This document shows, one piece after another, positions 55,514 through 64,000 of a stretch of 64,000 nucleotides of DNA. Numbering within the stretch: the stretch's first letter is position 1; every line of letters starts with the position of its first letter. Made by a program: the position numbers and the translations under genes. Where the stretch lies: positions 23,352,975-23,416,974 of the forward strand of contig NC_134283.1 of NCBI RefSeq assembly GCF_949628215.1. The letters are read 5' to 3'. Source of the stretch: Phalacrocorax aristotelis (taxonomy: Eukaryota; Chordata; Aves; Suliformes; Phalacrocoracidae). The notes under the pieces were generated by a model. It searched no databases, was not told the origin of the DNA, and was given only the letters and a program-made list of their open reading frames with translations.

Positions 55514-58500
55514 AAAACATGTTTTGACTCGAAGAATTGCGTGTCGCATGGGTGGATTCTCCTTCTGGGGACAAACCAAATGCAGCCATCAGTGTACTCC
55601 GCTACTTGTATGACTGTGTAATGCTTAAAACAGCCTCTTTAAGAGAACCCTTTGTTTTAATTTAGGTTGGTCAAATATTGTCACTCCTGTGAAATAACTT
55701 TCCGTGTAGCTTTTTGGATAATTTTTGCCCAGTGAGAATATATAATGCTTCTTGGCTGAGTCAGCTCATCTGAGATCTTCTGTATCTTTATGAGTTAAAT
55801 TTTAATTTAAAAGTACAGTCATAATTTTGGATCTTTCCATCTCTCTTTTCAGAGAAAGTCTTTTATTGGCAGAAGCAAAAAATATGTATATTTTTTAAAT
55901 ATACAAATTTAAATTGTAACATTGAAAATATCTGCACTGCACAATCCACCACACAAACTCTCTTAGGAGCCAGAACGGAATGCTGTCTTATTTAAACATC
56001 ACTCTGCTGGAGTAGCATACGTGCTGATGTTTGCTGCTGAAGTACTTGGGAGCGGGGGGAGAGAACAAAAAAGCTTTGTCTCTTTGAACTTAACCTTACC
56101 ATGATTATGGTGCTGTAAGATCTAAAGGGAAAAATACTGGCAATCCTGCTGGTTGTTTGCTGTGCAGAGGCGTGTGCGGACCCAGTATCTTTTGGCTTAA
56201 GGGCTTGCTATCAAGGTCCTTCATTCATATGCTGTGGCCAAGGAGAGCCAGTGCATGGATAAAAGAGGCAGAGCTGATGTTGTGGCTGGTGTGGCTGATT
56301 CAGTCTATTAAAATTTTGAAAAGTGATGGGTATTGACTGGGCAGGGCTGAGATGCAGCAGAAGTCTAGAAAAATTTGGTGCTATGGTAACTGCCGAGGCT
56401 GCTGGTAAGTAGAAACAAGGCTTCTGATGGAATTGCTAGCACATGTCTGCATTTATTTTTGTCTGTCTGCTGTATTTGGAATTGATCTACTGATGCAGCA
56501 TTTTTGAAGCTTCTGATCTGGTGGGGGGGGGGCAGTTCCAAGTATTCAGTGTTCACTGCTGGGGAGATGGTTTTAGGAGGTCCCTTTTGCCTGGGTTTAG
56601 TTTAGGTACCTCTCTTACATATGGTGGATAATGGATTTAAATGTATTGTTACTCAAAACCCTAAAAAAAGGTTATTTTTTTCTCCCATTTAAAAGTGGAT
56701 GCTAACATTTCTTATATTTCTTCTGTGCTGCTATATCAGTACTTTGCTTGCTGTGCATCCTCTTCCAAGAGGCTCTTTGAATCCCTCAAAAAGGGGCTCC
56801 AGGTTACGGATTCCCCATATGGAGTCTGTCCACACCTGAAACCTCCAAAACCAGTGATGATGCAGGCAGGCAGACTCTGTAGAGATTTATATTGAAAGAT
56901 ATTGAATGTTATAACTTATTCAAAAAAACAAGCAGTGATGCAGGAGGTTGTGCTTGAGGACAAATACTATTTAACTAGTTTTGAATTTGTTGTATATGCA
57001 GAACTGGTTTGGAGCATTTGGAATCGATTTGAGAAGCTGTTCTGCACTGAGATTTTCAGAAAGCAGCTGATGCTTGTGGTGGTGGTGGAGGAGTTGAAGA
57101 TGAGGGTCTTTTCCTGAATTGGAGAGAATAGAGCGATTTTTTTTCTTTTTTTTTTTTTAAATTCTGGGCCTTTGTAGGTCTCAAAGATCATTTAATCCAT
57201 TAGTTCTGATACGTTGATTGATAGTAGATGGGAAAAGCAAAGTAGCTAGTGTCTTCTAGAACAATAACTGGCAATCATATATGTGATGATTTGAAGTTCT
57301 GGATATAAGCTATAGGCTGTAAAGTCAAAACCCAGCATGGTGAGAGAGTCTTACTTCAGGTTGTCTGCAAATTCTGTGCACAGTTCTGCAGTCATTACGG
57401 TCTTATTTTTAAAATTTGTATTAAGCTTTAAATTGGAGCATAAGTTGAAGAGCAAAATTTTGTGGACCAGAAAGACTTGTGGTCATGTTAATGTCCTTTT
57501 TTTTTTTTTTTTTTTCCAGTGACACATTTCCATGGTATTGTAGACCCAGATTGAAGTGTGATCCTAAATTTAGAATTTCTGGATTTGCAATACTTGCTTT
57601 TTATAAAAATACAAACTTCTAGTCCTAATTTAAAGCTGTGTTGTCTGGAAATGGGAAGATACTATTGTGTGCGTTTTTGCCCTTGGTTATGTGCATGGGA
57701 TTTGCTGCAGTACTCAAAAGAAGGAGGATGAATCTGCATAGAAAATAATAAAGTTAAGCAGGATAAGCAGAAGTGGGAGATGACCTATTTTATCCTGATT
57801 CAGCAGTTACATTATTTTCTGTAATTTCCAACAGTTTGCTCAGTATTGCCACCCTTACAGTCGCAAGGCAGTGCAGTGACCCAATGAGGGATGGGGACAG
57901 AAGGGAAGCCATCAAAATGTTGCAGCCATGATTCTGATGAAGCTGGGTGCAGAAGTGGTGTTTCTTCTCTCTGTTAAATTCCAGGTGTGCTAATGCCAAC
58001 AGCAGCAGAAGTAGAGGCAGAGGAACAGGCAAGCACCCTCAGGCAGTAAGGAGGGATGGAGGTGGCCAGTGGGCCTCTGCTAGTGGAGCTGTGCTGCGTG
58101 AGACTGAAACTGAGGAAGCTGATGCCACTGCATGATGAAGCTACACTAGAGGAAACAAACTGGCCATAATATTACTGTGTTTCACCATTAGCTCAGCCAA
58201 ATAGATCAGGATGTAAGAAACATTCCCTATGCTGAGCGGCACATCCCACTCACTGAACAAAATTTGGCAGCTGCCAGCAAAACCAGGAGGTCTTAGGCTT
58301 GCTAATGTCAGCAGGTGAAGGTGGTGAGGATGGTTCTGCCAGAGTAACTGGGTGACCTGCTCTGTGGCAGATTTTTGCCAAGTGTTTTCTGGCCTGCCGG
58401 TGTCCAGACTGGCACTCTGGTAATATTGCACCATGCTTAGATGGTGCCTTTGTTGTGTGCTCAAACAGTTTGGGACCTTGGATCGCAGCTCCCCTGAGGT

Positions 58501-60280
58501 TGAACAATTGGCAGAGGTGCCACTTCTCACTGCTCTGTGGAGAAATATAGACCTGGAATATAGTACTAGCTGTGGACTGTGATCCCAACTGCTTGCACAC
58601 ATAGTTGAAAAAAGAAAAATCAAAACAGCAAAACCTACCACGTAGCAAGGAAAACTGTAGCAGCAAAGGGTTCCAAACTCATCAGGAATAAGAAAATTGA
58701 AATGCAAATAAACAAGCATGCTGTCTTATCTGCCAACATGCTAAGAAGGTGGCAAGGAAGAGCTAGAGTTCTCCCTGCAAATACGGGGAGAAATCTTCCA
58801 TATTGTGCTTGGAAGGCTGTAAATGTATCCTTAAAATTCAGTTTATTCTTTATAATATGTGTATGTCACATGACTCTGAGTAAATTTTTAGATGCCTAAA
58901 TGACTGCTTTGGAGAGGCTGGTCAGGGAACTCATGAGAAAAGATGTGACTTCTGACTCATGATCTGAGCAGTGCAGAAAATTTTTACCAAAAATGTGTCT
59001 TTAAGTTGCTCTGCAGCACTGACCATGAGTACTCATGTTTAGTGTCCTTTGAGGAGCTCTGTAAAAAGGCCCCCAAACCGTACCACTTCAGTGTTCATTA
59101 AAAAAACCCCACCACCCAACAACATAAAAGCCAGAAAATGAACCTTTATAAATTAAAGAACCTTGTTTAGGAAGAGTTAATAAAAAGATGCGATCAGAAA
59201 GGTAAAATGCTTTCAGACAGTATGGAGACTGTTTAAGGAGACATCATATTGAAGGCTCAGAGTAAAAGTGTGTGAACTATTAGAGAGACTCAAAATGGCC
59301 TGACAGTTGATGTAATTAGAAATGAGGGTGAGAGAGGATAGGCATACACCCTCCAAAACCTGAAATTTTCATAGATGAGAACAGTGGAAAGAATTAAGTT
59401 TAAAAAAGTCCCTAAGGTTGGCCAAAGTAACTTGAGGGACATCTGGCTTAAGGTCTGCAATGGGAGACCTTGGGAAGCAAGATGGAGAGTCTGTAAAACC
59501 AAGAGATGATTCGGGAGAACTTACTTCTGAGAAGGTAGGAATGTTTAGAGGCTCCCAAAACAGCCAGTCTTTGCTTTTAAAGGATTATCTTGCCCGAGTC
59601 AAAGAGTTAATACAACAGCAATAAAACGCATGCCAGACTTTGTTTTTAAATAATCATCTGGTTCCCATTGAAGGACTAATACAACAACAGTGTTTATCCA
59701 TAAAACACAGGAACAAATCATTAGGGGTTATCTGGTCTTCATTCAAGAGTTCTAAGGATTCAAATTGCTGAGCCATTAACTGTGGAGTGTCATGTTCAAA
59801 AAGTCTTGATTACAGAGGAGAAGAGAGATAGGTGTGTGTGCTTTTTTTTTTTTTTAAAAGGATCCAAAGGAATGAGATCACGTAGTGCTTTCTCTCGAAG
59901 TCTTTTCTATCCTTGATATCTCTGCATCAGAAAAGAACCTTCCTTGTTGCTTTTCTTCAAGTGGACACCAGGTTGCAGGAGCCCTTCAGCTAAAGGGCTA
60001 AAGGGCTCGTGGTGATATGCCAGGCAACAGTCATCATGGCATGTTTTGTTTGTGAGTTTAGGGTTGTTGGATAGATCAGGAACCAGTCTTTCCTGGATGA
60101 TCTGTTCTCCGTGACAACTAGGAAGAAAGCTGGGTTCAGCTGGTATGATCAGGTCAGGACTCAGCTTGTGGTATATGTGTGTGCCTCAGGAAGTTCTGTC
60201 TTCTCTCAACTTGGTCAATATGCACTGCTTTATGCGCTGCTAGGGAAGAGTTTGCTGCCTGTCAGCAAAACTGTCCTGAA
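55514..60280 (+). other. RANBP10 intron 2, middle part
   Basis: No gene recognised. A degenerate ~70-bp tandem repeat lies at 59572-59770. A 192-codon minus-strand open frame at 58141-58719 has no recognised homology. Confidence 0.5.
59572..59770. repeat. Possible degenerate ~70-bp tandem repeat, about 3 units
   Basis: Three successive stretches share TTTTAAA, (G)ATTATCT or AATCATCTGG or GGTTATCTGG, and an AGAGTT or AGGACT element; two share AATACAACA. Spacing is about 65-75 bp. Judged by eye. Confidence 0.4.
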
Positions 60281-60289
60281 GTCAAGATA

Positions 60290-61210
60290 TCATTGAATAC
60301 TTTAGGTTGGAAAGGATCTCTGTAGATCATCCAGTTCAGCTCTACTCAAGCAGGGCCAACTTCAAAGTTAGATCAGGCTCCTCAGGACAACGTGCAGTCA
60401 AGTTTTTGACTATTTCTAAAAGTGGAGATGCAGTAGCATCTCTGGGCCTTTCTTCCAGTGTTTGATCACTCTCATGGTTAAAATATTTTCAGTAATTTCT
60501 AATTGGAATCTTCTTTGTTACGACTTGTCTGTTATTTCTCATGATTTTGTGTGTGTGTCTGTGTGTGTGAAGTCTGGCTCCAGCTTCCCTGTACTCTCCC
60601 ATTAGGTAGCTGTAGACAGCAATGAGATCCGATCCCCGCTTTGTCTTTTGTTCTTAAGTCCAAATAAACACTTTTCCCTCAGTGTCGTCTCATACATCAT
60701 GTAGTTTGAGCCCCCTAACTATCTATTGCTGCACTCGCTCCAGTTTGTTATTGTTCCTTGTATTGGAGAACCTCAGAGTATGATGCTCGCAGGTGTCGCA
60801 GGTGCTGAACAGAGAGGACCAAATCCCTCCCCCTGACCTCCTGTCTGCACTTATGGGATGTCGTTGGTGGGAGTAGTTCTTCTTTATTGTATTGTTTAAG
60901 TATGGCGATCTCCCCTCCCACTCTTTCTCCACCCCCAGCTTCTTTTTCTTTGTTTTCCCAACTTTCCTCTTCAAGTCACAGGTATTTGTCCTGACCCTCT
61001 AATATGATGTCTTTACCTCATGTCTATGTTCCTGCAAGCATTTCTCTTACCCTTGGTCTTTAAGCATTTCAACTGGTTACTAGTCTGTGAGGTAACTTTC
61101 TTTTTATACCAAGATAATTTCTTTAAGATATTCTGGTGAAGGACCTTATCAAAACCTCTCTGCATTCCAGCAGTGACAATTTGCTTATGGTGCTCCGAAA
61201 TCTTTCCTTG
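60290..61210 (-). mobile_element. Old CR1 fragment, minus orientation
   Basis: Diverged CR1 3' end in reverse (TTAGGTTGGAAAGGATCTCT, GATCATCCAGTTCAGCTCTA) continuing through GCACTCGCTCCAGTTTGTTA to GGACCTTATCAAAACCTCTC, the complement of the conserved KAFDKVL-type segment. A TG microsatellite interrupts it at 60549-60569. Confidence 0.75.
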
Positions 61211-62428
61211 TCCTTTTCATGGCAGTTGTTAATGCTGGAGGGCCCTTGGCTAGGGGTGTTTTGTAGGCCATATTTTCTGTCATAATAGGGAAGTGGAGAC
61301 CAGCAACTGATTGCTGTTCATAAAAAGCTGAACATTTTCACTGATACAAAAGATCACAGTAGCAACTAGCTGATGTTGTCCAAGCTGATAACTGCCACCA
61401 TGCTGTCCTTCGCATCTCCGCTCAGGTGCATTTCAAAGGAGCTTCTAGGCCAAAGGTGAAACAAAATCTTCCCCTCTGGACTCTGTGCAGCAAAGGTACA
61501 GGCAGTAATGGTACCCCTCCTTAGACGAAACAGGTTTTTTCTGTTTATACTGAGTTACTGAGGAGTAGATAGTCTACAGATTAAGTTCTGTCAGCCTTAT
61601 AGTCGTTTGCGAGTTTAGGTGTTGGGAGGAATGCCCAAAAGTCTTGCCTTGTCTCTGCCCAGTTGATCTATCTTTTGAAGTAAGGCTGGTCTTTACTGTT
61701 GAGCTTTCTACCTCAGGATGTACTGCAGACTATGCAGGGCCTATTTTTGTATGAATCCTCCCCACTCTGCTCTTTTGTCATATCTTGCCAGTCTCTCTGC
61801 AGTATGTGGCAGCAGAAATCTTTGGGATGTCTTTTGTTAGGCTGTATCTTGGCAGCCTCTAATCCCTCCTTGGATGGAGTGCATGCCCAGGCAGATGCTA
61901 CCTGACCTTTGGCTGACAGTTCCCTGAGCACAGGTGAAAGGATCCCTGTTTGTGCTGAAGGAGCCAGTTAGCCTGTGGTAGGGAAGGTGGTGCCCTTGAG
62001 CTCCTTCCATCGTGACCAAGCCAGATGAGGAGGATTATCTCCAGGGTAGGGCCCGTCAGATCTAAAAGCTTAGGGTTACTATCTGCAGGAGATAGTAATT
62101 TCACCCATGTCCTGGGACTTGGAGTAGTGCAGAATACACTCAACATTTGTTTGCATTTCTGCATGTGCTGTGTCCAAGTTTGTATTGCACTGGAGTGTCC
62201 ACTGTCCTGTCTCAACAAGCAGAGTGCCTTGAGCCCTTTTTTATAGGCAGGCTGCAGGCTTTTAGCATTTCTGCATATAACATCAGACTTGCTACATAAT
62301 AATGAACATCCTAGGTATTTTGGAAATCCTCACAAATCTCTCTTTATCCTTCTAAGTGAGATATTGGAAATCCAGCCAAATGTCCTAGAATCTGTGACTG
62401 TGACTGGAGAGTTTCTGAGATAAACTTG
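61211..62428 (+). other. RANBP10 intron 2, stretch before the third LTR
   Basis: Nothing recognised. Confidence 0.5.
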
Positions 62429-62908
62429 TGCGCTGGTTTTGGCTGAGAAGGGGTTAATTCTCTTCACTGTGGTGCCTGTGGTGGTTGGGGACCTTTCCAG
62501 CTTCCTGTGCTCTGCCATGTCGGTGGGAGGCTGGGAGGGGCAGGGCCATGGCGGGGGCAGTTGACCCCAACTGGCCCATGGCAGGTTCATTCCATACCAT
62601 GTGACGCCATGACCAGTGTATTAAGGGGGGGCAGTTGTGGCTCCAGTCGGCGCAGCGTTGGGTCGGCGGGCGGTGAGCGGCTGTGGCGCAGGCGGTTTGT
62701 TTCGGTGGTTCACACACACACACACCCCCCCACATCCCCGGGTTTCGTTGTTTTCCTTTCCATTGCTTTTTTTTTAAATTTTATTTTAATTATTAAACTG
62801 TTCTTATCTCAACCCATGAGCGTTACCCTTCTGATTCTCTCCCCCATCCCACCGGTGGGGAGTGAGCGAGCGACTGTGTGGGGCTGAGTTGCCGGCTAAA
62901 CCACGACA
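62429..62908 (+). mobile_element. Solo LTR of an avian endogenous retrovirus, with 5-bp target duplication
   Basis: Starts TGCGCTGGTTTTGGCTGAGA and ends GCCGGCTAAACCACGACA (TG...CA). ACTTG flanks it on both sides (62424-62428 and 62909-62913), a perfect 5-bp target-site duplication. Shared with the LTR at 9252 are ATTCCATACCAT, a TATA-region, CTGTTCTTATCTCAACCCAT and GGGGAGTGAGCGAGCG. A short CA repeat and C run lie near 62710. No internal retroviral genes. Sense to RANBP10. Confidence 0.85.
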
Positions 62909-62913
62909 ACTTG

Positions 62914-64000
62914 TTTGCTCTAAACACCATCAGGAGCTTCAAATCTTCTGCTCTTGAACTGGCTGCTACCAAAGCCTCTTTTGAGTATTTTTCTAAGTTC
63001 AGTGATCTTCCTATTTCCTTTATCAAACACTTAACACTTTACTGCTCCTTGCGTAGTTACATGTTTTATACATGGTGAGAGCTGAAGGACCTGGGCTGGC
63101 CTTTCTTGGTTGTCAGCGTTCACCCCAAGAAACTTTGAATTCAAAGAGCTCCAGTCTTGCGGCAGGAAAACACTGAGCTGGGTGAAGGGAAGTTATGAGT
63201 CCAGCAATAGGTTCTCCATATCACAATTGTGTATCATTTTCCTCTGAAGATAACCCTAAGAGACCAGGGGCCAGCTAGAAGGAAAAGGCGGACTGTATAA
63301 TGGTTAGCAATTCAGTGATCAGGTATACAGACAACTGGGTTTGTGACTCAAGGGACGCATCGTAACTTGGCTGGTAGACACAAAGGACACAGGTCTCCCA
63401 AGGCACCTGAATATTGTACCCGCTGCTGAGTGTGAAGTGATAGTTGTGGTCACTGAGGTGCTGGAGGCATAGGGAGAGCAGCAAAGGTTCTGTATGTAAA
63501 ACTTTTAACTATTACACAGAAGTTGAAAAGCAGGACCTCTGCTGTAGGTGTCTCAAAATGCTTTTCCCCACCTTTGCACAGTACTGTGCTTTGCCCAATA
63601 CAAGTAAAGAGGGATGAGGAATGGTTCTGGTATGTTGCTGAGGAATTGGTCTGGGGAGGGGGTGTGTGTGTCCCGTTCCTCTGGAAGCTGGGGTGTTTCT
63701 GAAATAGAGTGTGTTTTTTAAGAAGGGACTGACTTAATATAAAGCACAGTAAAACTGGGCTTCGTGTGTTTAAAATCTTGAAAGGTCATGCTACCAAGAT
63801 GTGAAGTGTACAAGAAAGACACAGTTGGCCATGTTTGTGAATAAATGGTGCTACGTATTAAAGATATAACAGACTAAGAACTGATAAACTTAAAGGTCTT
63901 TAAGGATTAAGATTTCTGTGCAAACAGGAAAAAGAATCGTTATTACCATTTCCATGCTAGCTGATTAGTGTGGTGACAATGATTGAGATGGAGAAGTCAA
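62914..64000 (+). other. RANBP10 intron 2, window end
   Basis: Nothing recognised; the window closes inside the intron. Confidence 0.55.

Noticed and set aside
54974-55589. Open frames of 201 and 182 codons with 8-residue peptide repeats
   Set aside because: They are the minus-strand reading of the octamer array; an 8-bp unit without stops gives this automatically.
58141-58719. 192-codon minus-strand frame in RANBP10 intron 2
   Set aside because: No recognisable family, low-complexity hydrophobic start, no splice or promoter support.
43109-64000. RANBP10 exon 3 (YMGIGLS block) within the window
   Set aside because: Read for the expected coding words; none found, so it probably lies beyond base 64000.

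Overview
The window is vertebrate nuclear DNA from a bird, probably a neoavian and possibly a passerine. It has large GT-AG introns, many CR1 LINE fragments whose 3' ends carry short ATTCTGTG-type octamers, solo LTRs of avian type, and a CpG-island promoter. Three protein genes are recognised from exon homology and splice-phase agreement: the 3' part of CENPT (+), all coding exons of TSNAXIP1 (-), and the first two coding exons of RANBP10 (+). The same three genes are neighbours on human 16q22.1, so the block is conserved microsynteny.

Layout. Bases 1-7990 hold five CENPT exons, ending in the histone-fold domain, stop codon and poly(A) signals. Bases 7990-13106 are the tail-to-tail gap between CENPT and TSNAXIP1 and contain two related solo LTRs. 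Bases 13107-41221 are TSNAXIP1, 15 coding exons on the minus strand; the first is only 11 nt and lies in a CpG island. Its introns carry several CR1 insertions, including a near-identical inverted pair. Bases 41222-41817 form a compact head-to-head promoter shared by TSNAXIP1 and RANBP10, with ZNF143/THAP11-like sites, GC boxes, an inverted CCAAT box and a TISU/YY1-like element on the RANBP10 start codon. From 41818 on there are RANBP10 exons 1 and 2 and then more than 20 kb of intron 2. That intron contains a third copy of the young CR1 with a 56-unit octamer tail, older CR1 pieces and a third solo LTR.

Main observations. First, TSNAXIP1 appears damaged: one splice acceptor is GG instead of AG, one conserved exon has an in-frame TGA before its donor, and one exon is a base out of phase. 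Second, three young CR1 copies with different 5' truncations share the same internal stop and the same change in the reverse-transcriptase catalytic motif (FADD to FAGD), which suggests a defective lineage copied in trans. Third, the third CR1 copy ends in an uninterrupted 448-bp octamer array made of homogeneous blocks of two variants.

The three genes act separately: CENPT at the inner kinetochore, TSNAXIP1 probably in germ or ciliated cells, RANBP10 in the CTLH/Ran-binding family. What links them here is the shared promoter and the conserved order. No searches or alignments could be run; homology calls rest on recognised family sequences and on exon-phase arithmetic.
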